Below are positions 46,159 to 56,870 of a stretch of DNA of 64,000 bases, piece after piece (the stretch's first letter is position 1; each line of letters begins with the position of its first letter). The notes under the pieces were generated by a model. The model did no database searches. It was not told the DNA's origin and saw nothing but the letters and a program-made list of their open reading frames with translations. The stretch is from Dactylorhiza incarnata (Eukaryota; Streptophyta; Magnoliopsida; Asparagales; Orchidaceae): the NCBI GenBank assembly GCA_033032865.1, contig JAWHQI010000329.1, positions 2,418,001 to 2,482,000 of the forward strand, given 5' to 3'. The position numbers and the translations under genes are program-made.

Positions 46159-46764
46159 AATGAAGGATTGAACTCATTTTTATAGTTTTTTAAATGGGTA
46201 TTTTAGGGAATTCTGTCCTTCTAGCGAATAGAATCACACGGATCTTGTCTCTTGGATTAATGATCTAGATAGTTGGACATTTTTTTCACTTAGGCTAATC
46301 CGGGCGGGTTGCTCAGGTCTGCCTGAAAAATAAAATTTCTCGGGATGCGATGAAACTTTCTAGAATTGTTCTTCTCATCATCGCGACTTTACCTCTTGAA
46401 ACGCTTCTGATCGGAGCTCTAGAACTCATGTAATCTTCGTTCAAAGTTATAAATCTCGAAATGTTTCATTCTCTGAATCTCCATCAAAATTTCACCAAAA
46501 TATTTCGATCAAGGTATCGATTTTGTGTGTTTTTTACTAGGCCAGAAACTGGTGCGGTTTAGTGCGGTTTGTGTGTTTTAAAGTATTCTTGCTATATTTG
46601 GAGTTGAAATAAACCCATGATAAAAGTTTGATAATTTTCCGAGTTAGTTACTGTTTTACCTAATTTAAAATAGGGCAAACCTATAAAATAAATAGAGGGG
46701 ACTGTTTAGATGACGGGGAGAGATGATGCAAGCAGCCCAAAACTCTAGTTGCTCGGAGAATTTA

Positions 46765-47450
46765 GAGTTGACCTGAAGACCAGACATTCCTTCAGGGTTA
46801 ACCCTAAATAGTATCGAACTAGCCGCCGCTTTTTGGAGCAGAGCGGACATATCGATGTTTTAGCTTTTATTTCAGTGTTGCCTATAATTTAGGGTTCACC
46901 TAAAGATGAGACATTCCTTCAGGGTCAACCCTAAATAGTACCGAACTGGCCGCCGCTTTTTTTGGAGCAGAGCAGACAGATCGATGTTTTAGCTTTTATT
47001 TCAGTGTTGCCTATAATTTAGAGTTAACCTGAAGACGAGACATTCCTTCGGGGTCAACCCTAAATAGTACCGAACTGGCCGCCACTTTTTGGAGCAGAGC
47101 GGACAGATCGATGATTTAGCTTTTATTTCAATGTTGCCTATAATTTAGAGTTGACATAAAGACGAGACATTCCTTCAGGGTCAACCCTAAATACTACCGA
47201 ACTAGCCACCGTTTTGTTGGAGCAGAGTGGACAGATTGATGTTTTGGCTTTTATTTCAGTATTGCCGATAATTTAGAGTTGACCTGAAGACGAGACATTC
47301 CTTTAGGGTCAACCCTAATTAGTGTCAAACTGGCCGCAACTCTCGCGTCGAGTGGACCGTTCGATGTTTTGGTTTATTTTAACTGCTTATAATGTAGAGT
47401 TGGCCTTGGGGTGGAGAAATTCCTCAAGGTTAACCCCACCTAACCCCGAA
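46765..47450. repeat. 127-bp tandem array, about 5.5 units
   Basis: Units begin GAGTTGACCTGAAGAC or close variants at 46765, 46892, 47021, 47148, 47275 and 47396. Each contains GACATTCCTTCAGGGT, CAACCCTAAATAGTA and GGAGCAGAGCGGACAG. Copies diverge toward the right end. Confidence 0.88.
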
Positions 47451-48017
47451 CTCGATCAACTATTTCATTCAGAAAGCAATATTATTATTGAGTTCGAAGT
47501 CTTAATTTCTTGCCTGAGATATTTAAATATCTGCTAGGACAAGCGATTGAGGGGTTTACCTTCTTGCATGCATATGTTTGAACTGAGGTTGTTATTGTGA
47601 GCGAATTGGTTCGTAACCCATGAGGCCAGGACGCTCAGCAAGCTGAGCCATGTATTGGGCCCTACCAAATTCACAAAGCTTTAAGTATGGCTTACATGCA
47701 CAATTGAGCAGGAAGAGGTCTTAACTTTTACTCAATCTTTGAATGTCTTAGTTTTGGTTTAACTGCTATAACTGTTATTGTGAACAAGTTGGTTCGTAAC
47801 CCAAGAGGCCATAACTCACGTCAAGTCAAGCCAGAGACTGAGTTTACCAGAGTTACATTACTATATTTATGATTTATGAGTTGTTCGAGCAGACGAGCAT
47901 GATAAGGCTCCAACCTTTGACTCAATCATTGGGTACCTTGACGATGGCCTTGTTTGACTTATGAAAGTTTTGACTAAATTTCTATCGCTCAGTATTCTAC
48001 GATGCATTCGCCTTCAA

Positions 48018-48472
48018 TAGGAATTATTCCTATGGGAATACCTTGTGCCTCCGAGAAATATTCCTACACGAATATATTGTGCCTTCGAGAATTATTCCTA
48101 TGGGAATACCTTGTGCCTCCGAGAAATATTCCTATACGAATATACTAGTGTGCCTTCGAGAATTATTCCTAAGGGAATGTATTGTGCCTTTGAGAATTAT
48201 TCCTAAGGGAATGTATTGTGCCTTCAAGAATTATTGCTAAGGGAATATATTGTGCCTTCGAGAATTATTCCTAAGGGAATGTATTGTGCCTTCGAGAATT
48301 ATTCATAAGGGAATATATTGTGTCTTTGAGAATTATTTCTACGGGAATACCTTGTGCCTCCGAGAAATACTCCTACACGAATATATTGTGCCTTCGAGAA
48401 GTATTCCTACGGGAATACCTTGTGCCTCCAAGAAATATTCCTAAGGAAATATATTGTGCCTTCAAGAAATTG
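48018..48472. repeat. 34-bp minisatellite with internal inverted pairs
   Basis: About 13 units of the type AATTATTCCTAAGGGAAT followed by GTATTGTGCCTTCGAG. Variants alternate (ACCTTGTGCCTCCGAG, ATATATTGTGCC). Each unit holds ATTCC...GGAAT. Frames through it translate as repeated Cys-Leu-Arg-Glu-like peptides, which is an artefact of the repeat. Confidence 0.9.
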
Positions 48473-49228
48473 TGTTTGGGGAGAAAATCGGATGGCTGAC
48501 GAGTTATACTCCGAGGCAACCCACATGAAGGACGGTCTGGGAAGATAACCAGTGCGAAACTAATAGAACTACATGAGTTTGAGACCGTATGCATGATGAT
48601 ACGAAGTACGTAGGCGGTGGTCGCGAGGAGACTGCCACGGCCCAATATAAGTCCAGATACTTCCTCCCTTAATGTTATATCATGTTTGATGCTATTAGGG
48701 ATTGGATTCTATTCGTGGTTCTGATAACTTGTCATTGGCATAGGTGACAGGTGCGGGTGAGAGACAACACCCAAGTGTAGAGGAAGCCACAAGGCATGCT
48801 ACTTCAGGTATATATTCGTTGAGCCGCATCTCTTTGGGTTGTGCCCTATCTCATGGTGTATATATATATGTATATATGCATTGGTACTAGAGCTTGATTA
48901 TTAGGGTATAATGCGGCAGAGAGAATGATGTTACTCATACAGGTCTTGAGTATTGTGTTTCTGTGATAATTAATCTTCTGTTATAGATCATGTCTTCCAC
49001 AAAATGCTATAAGGTGCACTCATTAATTGTGTCTACAACTAAAAAACTGTTTCCTTACTTTGTTGGTGTGTAGTGACATTCGCTTAACATCACCCATATA
49101 CGTGACGGCTGAGTGTTCAAGGAAAGAGGTTGGAGAAGGAAGTCCCTCCACCCTTCATGGTCGCTTAGGCGTTGTGCATAAATGGTGGTGTGCGATTAGA
49201 TTCCCCGACCAGACCGTCGATTCCAGGA

Positions 49229-49273
49229 GGGGGGGGGGGGGGGGGGGGTCTTACACCTAGGGGTCTATTTATA
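49229..49273 (-). promoter_or_regulatory. TATA-like palindrome beside a poly-G run
   Basis: GTCTATTTATAGAC (49263-49276) reads as GTCTATAAATAGAC on the minus strand. A run of C on that strand (49229-49248) lies about 15 bp downstream. The identical 14-mer with a downstream C run occurs on the plus strand at 52176-52246. This resembles an LTR core promoter; no LTR was delimited. Confidence 0.35.
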
Positions 49274-49954
49274 GACAAATCTTGGGAGGGGGATGCATGC
49301 GACTACACCTGACCCCTGTGAGTTAGGATAGTTGATCCTGGTGAATGGGCGACTATTGAAGGATCACTTCTACGCATGGAGAGACGTTGTTGATTGTCAC
49401 CACTTTTAGGAAGGATCTCGCCCACGCCTGGCGAGAAGTTGTTGATAGTCGCCACTTAGGGGCGAGCAAGCCAGATACTCGCATGTTGCATTGGATGCCC
49501 TTGTGGATTGCTCACTTCTACGCCGGAGCAAGGAGGAAGTAGTGGGAGTGGAGAGCTCGCCGGAGTGGTTGAGTGGAGGCTCGGCGGTGTGTTGAAGAGT
49601 GCGCCAGCCCGTACTCGTCGGAGTCCATCTCGCCAGCCACCTGGAGCTCTCGCCTGGAGAAGGGGGGCAGCCCGCTCGCGTGGACGTGGAAGCGAAGGGG
49701 AGCAGCTCGCAGGTGTCGGGTGGTGCTCGCATAGAGTAGTGGGCTGTGTCTTGCCGGGGTCGTGGTGTGTTCGGCGAAGTGTAGGTGTTCGGCGTGGAAG
49801 TTCTCGCCGTGAAGTGTGTTTGCCGTGTGGTGTTCGCCGCTGAAGTGGGAGTGCTCGCGGAGGGTGCTCGCAGTTGTGAAGTTCCGGGTGGTAGGAGAGG
49901 TCGCGTACCCACATAACACTTCCAACATATTCATCATTTAATTGAATCATACTT

Positions 49955-50651
49955 AGATCTATTGAAAACTATACATTCAAAAAGACAACGGATAAGTTAC
50001 TAAAACCTTTAGAAATAGTTCACCTCAATGATAAATGAATGCTCTGAAACATCAGTTACTTTTGCTCTTAAGATATAAACCAAACCCATAACCTAAACAT
50101 AAAATGTAGAAGAATGTGAGAAGAAGAATGGAAAACGGCCATATGACATAGACAAGCACATAAACAAAACCCCGGGATTTTGCTCATAATTTAATCCATC
50201 AACAATAACACAAACGGATGATTAACAAGCATATACTAAAAATTCAACTATTTCCCGGTGACAAATTGATTTATCGCTTGTCTTCCAGAATTCAAACTGA
50301 CTGTTCCACGCTAAAGGATTCGAGTCGAAGTTCGAATGAGCAAAATCGTTATCAATAATCACTCTAAGGCCCTAGACAAGTTATTTGCAATCAATGAATT
50401 ATATAAGAGTACTACTTTGGATTGTCTCTTACACAGCTAAACAAGTATATATTAATAATGACTTATCAGAATGTCAGATCCTCTCATTGTAACAACATTT
50501 AAAACCAAAAATATTCATACATAGAAAAACAAAATTTCTTTACCCTTACATTTCCATGGCCTCCTCATTTCCTCTCCTTCAAACAAAACAGTGCCTTAAA
50601 AGCCACTGCCGATGCTTGGAACATTAGAAAACAATATAATCAGTCACAAGA
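49955..50651. other. Host spacer, copy B counterpart of 5730-6460
   Basis: TACATTCAAAAAGACAA and the following 690 bp match copy A closely. No gene was recognised. The TA microsatellite of copy A is reduced to a few steps here. Confidence 0.8.
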
Positions 50652-51308
50652 CACTGCACCATATCATGCATATGGTAGCGCTAAAAAATCGTTACTGTAT
50701 ATGAAAAAACCGCTACTGTAGGGCTACGGTAGCGGTTGCGCGTGTGTTGCATCTGCCGCTGTGGTCGTAGGGTATGGTAGCGGTTACTCAATGTATTGTG
50801 GCGTCCTTTAAACCGCTACAATAGGTACATCTATTGTAGCATTTATGATTTTCAATGGAAGCGGTTATTGAGAGCTACCATTCTACAACAACGACTATTA
50901 TAATCCATCGCAAGGCGTTTATTCTTGTATTTGGCAAACATTTATGATTTTAAATGTTAGCGGTTACGTTATCCTTTTAATAATGCAGGCGGCGGAACTC
51001 CGAATGGCAGGCGGCGGAACTCCAGGAACCTAAATCGTCGAGGCGTGCGGGTTTCGGAAATGCGGGGGTTGAGGGATTACGGGGTGTGCGCGCGTTTAGG
51101 TTAAGAATGGGTGGGCCGGGGTTGGGAAATAAAGGCCGGGGTTGGGAAATAAAAATAGGTCTGTTTATAATTATTATAGGTATGATATGTTATAGTAGCG
51201 TTTATTTATCTACAGTAGTGGTTATAAGCGCTACCATAAATACTTTTTGGTAGCGTTTACTTAACCGCTACAAATAAAGTGTTACCATATGCATGATATG
51301 GTGTAGTG
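50652..51308. mobile_element. CACTA-type non-autonomous element (657 bp)
   Basis: The left end CACTGCACCATATCATGCAT and the right end ATGCATGATATGGTGTAGTG form terminal inverted repeats with CACT(G/A) tips. AGA lies on both sides (50649-50651 and 51309-51311), the 3-bp target duplication of CACTA elements. The empty site is seen in copy A (GTCACATGAATAGTCACC, near 6446). Subterminal sequence is full of short repeats of GGTAGCGGTT / AACCGCTAC type. No transposase is present. Confidence 0.9.
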
Positions 51309-51421
51309 AGAATAGTCACCAAGGTTGCACATAATGGTAATTTCTTCAAGAATTAGAAAATGAAATCACCAAAAAACCATAAATAAATGAATCGATCAAA
51401 AGATCAAGCCCGTGAGAGAGA

Positions 51422-51533
51422 TCATTCGCGCTCGATGCCGAGAATCTTTGCGGTGAGATCCCAGGTAACGATAGCAGCGACATTTGCGGGAAATGCTCGG
51501 GCCAATGCTGGTCCAAGACACGCATAGCATCCG
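51422..51533 (-). pseudogene. Last exon of a mitochondrial carrier (SLC25) gene, copy B
   Basis: The minus-strand frame has 36 codons plus TGA, with the same length and phase as copy A. It reads GCYACLGPALARAFPANV followed by AAIVTWDLTAKILGIERE. Changes from copy A are mostly conservative (Phe/Leu, Val/Ile, Asp/Glu); Gly-to-Cys is not. Unlike copy A, no AG precedes the exon (the upstream bases read GTTTAC), so the acceptor is lost. It is an orphan exon, as in copy A. Confidence 0.6.
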
Positions 51534-51738
51534 CGTAAACCAACAATGGAATATATCTACAAATGTAGAGTGTACAACCCTCATATTATCCGAGTCGGTG
51601 TGACTCGACCCGGACGAGGCCAAGATAACGAAGGTGACCGAGACGGACAAAACGACCGCGTGGAGACGGCGAAACTGATTAAGGCAAAGAGAAGCCGCGG
51701 GAGAGACGGAGGGAGCACCCGCTGCCCCGACTCCCTTC

Positions 51739-52053
51739 GGGCGAGTGGGAGGAATCCTCCCACTCGCCAGCCACTCTTTGGGCGAGTGGGAGGAAACTCC
51801 CACTCGCCAGTCACCCTTGGGTGAGTGGGAGAAATCCTCCCACTCACCGACCCTTTACGGGAGGAGTGGGAGGACCTCTCCCACTCACCCCGGCGAGTGG
51901 GAGGAACCCTCCCACTCGTCCGTTGAGTGGGAGAGCCTTCCCACTCGCCGGGCGAGTGGGAGGGACACCCACACTCGCCGGCCATCTTGGGGGCAAGTGG
52001 GAGGGGTCCTCCCACTCGCCCGACATGGGTGGGGAGGTCGGTATGACCTCCCG
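51739..52053. repeat. Array of about nine hairpin-forming units (GAGTGGGAG/CTCCCACTC)
   Basis: Each unit is an inverted repeat such as GGCGAGTGGGAGGA / TCCTCCCACTCGCC with almost no loop, joined by 0-13 bp of variable text. Units are 28-41 bp apart. The third unit has GGTGAGTGGGAG with CTCCCACTCACC, a paired change on both arms. A G run (52057-52070) follows. Overlapping frames on both strands are artefacts. Confidence 0.9.
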
Positions 52054-52126
52054 TGAGGGGGGGGGGGGGGTGGGCATTTCGAGTCCCACTCGCCCCCCTC
52101 ATGCGTGGTTGATTGCGGTCATGGTT

Positions 52127-52163
52127 GGACTGCGGATAGCAGGATTTTTGCTATCCGCGGTCC
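52127..52163. repeat. 14-bp stem hairpin upstream of a TATA box
   Basis: GGACTGCGGATAGC and GCTATCCGCGGTCC pair at 13 of 14 positions across a 9-nt loop. It stands between the hairpin array and the TATA-like site at 52179. Confidence 0.85.
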
Positions 52164-52178
52164 ATTTTTTGGGAAGTC

Positions 52179-52246
52179 TATAAATAGACCCCCATGGGCA
52201 CCTTGGGAAGGGTTGGTCACTACCCCCCCCCCCCCCCCCCCCCCCC
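52179..52246 (+). promoter_or_regulatory. TATA-like box followed by a 24-C run
   Basis: TATAAAT within GTCTATAAATAGAC is followed about 38 bp later by 24 consecutive C (52223-52246). This is probably the promoter region of an LTR or DNA element truncated by the chromovirus inserted at 52255. The rest of that element is beyond the window or lost. Confidence 0.4.
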
Positions 52247-53559
52247 TCCCCTTGTGTAACATCCCCAAAATAACTAGACCCCTAAGATGCTTTTTGTCAT
52301 GACAAGGTCATGACATTCCCTTAAGAGGACAAAATAACCTTAAGAACCAAGGTGATTAAGTGAAAATCACTTTGGTGTGCAAATAGCCAAATTTGACTCC
52401 ATGGCTTATAACTTGATATTAGACTTCAAAATGACAAATTGACCCCACCAACTCTTCCTCAACATCTTATAGAGTTCCTTGGGCCACCCTGGGTCCATTG
52501 GGGTCAGCCAAGATGGACAATTTGACCAAAGTCAATCTAAACCCTAATTTGGTCAAATCACTCCCTATTGGACCAACTAGATAATTAAAGTTCAAAGTGA
52601 CCCCACCCTAGCATCCCTAATAGTTTAGGGAATTCATTAGGTCACTAATGGACCCAAATGCCCCATCATAGGGCCACCAATTTGGGGGCATTGGGCCAAT
52701 TACTAAAAAGCCCCAAATTGATCTATTTGTGCTAAAACCCTAAATTGACCTTTAATTTGCCAAATTGACCTAGCACAACCCTCCATAAACACCAAGGGAA
52801 GAAAATGAGAGCTATATGAGCCAAGGTGCACATTCAATTTTGGAGAAGTAGGGCAAAATCACCAAAATACCCAAATTGCCCCTTTAGGCAAATAAGTGCA
52901 ATCAAGCCTCATTTGACCCCACCTTGACTCAATCTCTCTTGGAATAGACCCATGAGGTCTAAGGTATCAATTTGGTCAAGTCACATTGAATGTGGTGGGT
53001 GTGAGTCAAGTTCAAACCCCATTTCCCCATTTTAGCCTAAATGGGTCAAGTGAGCCCCAAACCCAAGCTAAGTGGGCTTAATCCAACTCCATAGCCCAAG
53101 AAGATAGCCCACATGATAACCAGCCCCCAGCCATCTGAAAATTCGAAATTGGGATGGAAATTGCACATGGAGCTAGGCTTTAATGGGGGAAGAAGACAAG
53201 GGGAGGCAAAAGAGGAGAGAATAGGGGATGGGTGCCAAGTGGCATCCCAATTCCTTCCCCCATGCATTGCTTTAGGCAGGGGAGTTACTTCCCCTCTGTA
53301 TGGAGCAGTGGGCAGAGGGTTCTGATAGGCTGAGAGGGGCGGCAAGGAGGCTGGCCGAATTCACTATAATGGCAAACAGCCATATACCCCCTCTCTCTCC
53401 CTCATTTCTCCTCACCATCACCTTCAGAAGGATGAGAAGAGTCGAGCTGGATCTTTACAGAAGAGGTTTTGATGCAGAAATGAGAATGGGAGGTGGAGCT
53501 CACGAGAGGTGGTCGGCCATGGCAATCACGAGTTTTCTTCAACCTCAAGCCAAATCAAG

Positions 53560-53561
53560 GT
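53560..53561 (+). promoter_or_regulatory. Splice-donor-like site in the 5' LTR
   Basis: AAATCAAG followed by GTACGATTTCTCC and ATGTGCTAGT. It is conserved at 61798 in the second LTR and equivalent in position to 8399 and 39121 in other families. Confidence 0.4.
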
Positions 53562-54743
53562 ACGATTTCTCCCCCTCTCCCTATGTGCTAGTCATTTAGG
53601 GTCTTAGCAAGGGCAGTCGTGCTCAATTGAGCCGACAGCCACGTGATTCTCCCTTCCGAAACTCCATTTGGGTTTCCACCAGGGATCGCCGGAAACCACC
53701 ACCTCCGGACACCATTCCACCGCCAATCGACGGCCAACCCCTCAACGGAGGTGGTGGCGGCGGCAGATGGCCGGGGAGGGTAGTGTTTGGCCGGGATCAG
53801 GGTCCTTTTCCTTTGGGCCGTCGGCTAGAGGAAGGAGACGAAATCACAGCCGTTGATTTCGTCTCCTTGATCTCTATTGGCAGACCCAGCCCCTTTTCTG
53901 CCTAGAAACATGCAGTGGTTTGCATGCAATATTTGAAGGCCGTAGAGGCCATATTTGCAAAAAGTGTCAGAGACAACTTTTGTAGCCCTATGAGTCTACT
54001 TTCATTTGCCACCAGAATCAAATGATTTGGTGCACTGTGGACACCAGGGCACTCATTTTCCTAGGACTGCTCCTTGTGTAGGGCAGAAATTTAAAATGCT
54101 ATAACTTTTAAATGGCTTAACCAAATCCCTTGAAATTTCTACCATGCATGCATGGTATGATGACACACCTAGGGTTTAAATTTGGGAATTTTTGGATGTG
54201 CATCCATTTAGATATTTCATTTATTAGCAAAAGTGAATAATTGGTATTTATGGAGTTGTATAACTCCAAACACCCCCAAATTTGGCTCCAAGCCTTGGGG
54301 GTTGACCCAATAGCTTTGAAATGCTGGACATGGGTCCATGGCAGTAACATGACTTCCCAAAAGTTATTTGGTGATTTTTGGGTACAAAAATCCCTAAATG
54401 TGGAATTTAGTAAATTTACCCTTAACCTAGGTTATAAGATGAAAAGGGGGTCATATGGTTTCTGAATGAAGTGAAACTTAGGATTTAGTCTCTGATTTCA
54501 CTATTGTGGCAGCATGAATTTTCTGAGAATTTTTGGGAAATGTTTCATGTTATAAATAGTCAAAATTACAAATATACCCCTTATGAATCTTGTGCAATTA
54601 CTGAGTTTTTATTGGTCTAAAAAATTTGAGATAAATCACAGTAGGTCATGATGATAATATAAGACTATGGTAATTTTATCAGAATTTATGAGTGATTATT
54701 TCTGGTATTTCTTTTGTAATTTCATAATAATGTGCATTCATGA

Positions 54744-55210
54744 TAAATAGAAATTATGGTCAAATATTCCTGTTAAAAATGTGAAACTTAGAGTTTGGTG
54801 TTTTTAGACCAGTCTTATGCCATGGTAATTTTCCCAAAATTTATTGAGGTCATAATCTACTACTTGATGTGTAAATCTCTATTTGCACCCCATTTATGTT
54901 AAATAGAAATTATGGTCAAATTTTCCTGTTAAAAATGCGAAACTTAGAATTTGGTGTTTTTAGACCAGTTTTATGCCATGGTAATTTTCCCAAAATTTAT
55001 TGAGGTCATAATCTACTACTTGATGTGTAAATCCCTATTTGCACCCCATCTATGTTAAATAGAAATTATGGTTAAGTAATTCTTGTAAAGATGTGAAACT
55101 TGGGGTTTGAGGTCTTTAGACCAATATTATGTTACAGTGAATCTATCAGGATTTATGAGATCATTAGTTGACAGTCGATGTATAAATCACTATCTGCACA
55201 TCTTCTATTT
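54744..55210. repeat. 156-bp tandem repeats in the 5' LTR, about 3 units
   Basis: TAAATAGAAATTATGG starts at 54744, 54900 and 55056. Units contain TTTAGACCAG, CATGGTAATTTTCCC and GTGTAAATC. A diverged single version on the other strand occurs in the first chromovirus (near 24490-24700). Confidence 0.88.
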
Positions 55211-56152
55211 TATTAGAGACTAAGATTTAAGATTCCCTGGAGAATTTATGAAATTAGGATTTGAGGTTGTTAGATCACTACTCATTGAAAACCCATGGTA
55301 ATAATTGGAATTCATTTGGATATGATATAACCAAGATTGCACCATAGGAGCCAAATCTAGCTCAATCTCATTTTGGACTGCGAATAGTAAAACTGATTTA
55401 TATGATTTAGACCACCACTGACCTTCACACATAGAGTTATTAACTCCTTGAATAAAGACTCAGATCATTAGGGAGAGCATCTCTAAGGCCATCTTGGGAA
55501 ATAAGGAATGGGGTGCGTTTAGCAAAGCTATAAGTGCAGGCATTTACAATGATGAGAAAAGGAAGTTAGACCTTGTCAAGGGCCCCACACACAACTCATC
55601 CGTATTAAGTGATCATATGAAAGTAGAACTGCCCTTAGCCGGGTGAGCCATCTTAGGGTAAAACTCAAGGGAGAAGTCGGGAAATATCTAAGGCAACCCT
55701 AGATTAAGGATGACGAAGAATAGGAGTGTGGGTCCAAGTAGGGTTGAGGATGCAAAGTGTATGTGTGATGTTCCTCGGTGAAGAAGGGAACTCGAGCTAG
55801 AATGTGATGACGGGAGAGTCAGCACCCGGTCACAGTTGGTGGTGTAGGAGTTCAAATGAACTCCCCCACACCTAAGTGCAAATTTAACTCATCTTAGAGA
55901 TTTAATGAAAGTGGAGAGGAAAATGGGGATCAAGTAAAAAGGGGTAGATACCAACAAGATTAAGTGCCTTGGGAAGAGGAAGTTCGAGGTGTCAGCCCGT
56001 CACACTTCCCAGTACCGCTGCGAGCCCCTCATCGGGTAACCCTCCGGAAGTCCAAGGCTAACCCTAAAGCTTCTAAGATCAACTAAATTATAGACAAGAC
56101 TAGTTAAGTAGGAGAACATGATAAGATAACTTCCATCCCAAACCAGAACATT

Positions 56153-56870
56153 TTATAAGGAAGGACTGGGATAGTCCTGCGAGCGGTAGGCTCGGGTTAT
56201 AAGGAAGGACTGGGATAGTCCTTCGAGCGGTAGGCTCGGGTTATAAGGAAGGACTGTGATAGTCCTGCGAGCGGTAGGCTCGGGTTATAAGGAAGGACTG
56301 GGATAGTCCTGCGAGAGGTAGGCTCGGGTTATAAGGAAGGACTGTGATAGTCCTGCGAGCGGTAGGCTCGGGTTATAAGGAAGGACTGTGATAGTCCTGC
56401 GAGCGGTAGGCTCGGGTTATAAGGAAGGACTGGGATAGTCCTGCGAGCGGTAGGCTCGGGTTATAAGGAAGGACTGTGATAGTCCTGCGAGCGGTAGGCT
56501 CGGGTTATAAGGAAGGACTGGGATAGTCCTGCGAGCGGTAGGCTCGGGTTATAAGGAAGGACTGTGATAGTCCTGTGAGCGGTATGCTCGAGTTATAAGG
56601 AAGGACTGGGATAGTCCTGCGAGCGGTAGGCTCGGGTTATAAGGAAGGACTGGGATAGTCCTGCGAGCGGTAGGCTCGGGTTATAAGGAAAGACTAGTAT
56701 AGTCTAGCGAGCGGTAGGCTCGTAGTTTAAATATAAGACTAGTATAGTCTAGCGAGCGGTAGGCTCGTAGTTTAAATATAAGACTAGTGTAGTCTAGCGA
56801 GCGGTAGGCTCGTAGTTTAAGTACAAGACTGGTATAGTCTGGCGAGCGGTAGGCTCTACTTTCTAAATGT
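56153..56870. repeat. 44-bp hairpin array, 12 phased units plus four variants
   Basis: TTATAAGGAAGGACTG begins at 56153 and every 44 bp to 56637. From 56681 about four 47-bp variants follow (AAGACTAGTATAGTC, then CGAGCGGTAGGCTCG). Each unit holds GGACT...AGTCC and CGAGC...GCTCG stems. The related array in the other family has about five units of 43 bp. Confidence 0.95.

Larger units (their letters stand above)
45816..49950. other. Unassigned 4.1 kb block replacing host sequence in copy B
   Basis: Homology to copy A stops near 45815 (matching 4875) and resumes near 49955 (matching 5730). The block has no recognised gene. It contains a run of 32 C (46125-46156), a 127-bp tandem array, a 34-bp minisatellite, a run of 20 G (49229-49248), a minus-strand TATA-like site (49267-49273) and a GC-rich tail (49500-49920). 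The last parts look like LTR promoter and leader sequence in minus orientation, but no terminal repeats were found. Long antisense frames in 49406-49950 are low-complexity and unrecognised. Confidence 0.4.
11025..51533. repeat. Segmental duplication, copy B (inflated to about 40.5 kb)
   Basis: This is the counterpart of 2144-10027. Retained host blocks are 11025-12043, 44859-45815, 49955-50651, 51309-51375 and 51376-51533. Everything between them is inserted or replaced DNA: the composite insertion 12044-44858, the unassigned block 45816-49950 and the CACTA MITE 50652-51308. Relative to copy A it has small extra stretches near 11130-11240. Only the solo LTR found in A is missing here. Confidence 0.85.

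Noticed and set aside
48018..48472. CRISPR-like regular repeats
   Set aside because: Units are contiguous diverged tandem repeats without unique spacers, in a plant genome; it is a minisatellite.
49406..49950. Overlapping antisense frames of 139-168 codons
   Set aside because: His/Pro/Arg/Thr-rich translations in three frames of a GC-rich repeat-like segment; no recognisable domain.
51581..52102. 173-codon frame across the hairpin array, and its plus-strand counterparts
   Set aside because: The repeats give repetitive Gly/Pro/Ser/Arg peptides in all frames.
53300..53905. Frames of 92-99 codons conserved in both LTRs (also 61538-62143)
   Set aside because: Conservation is expected because they lie in the two LTRs of one element; a splice-donor-like site lies inside, and no known domain is seen.
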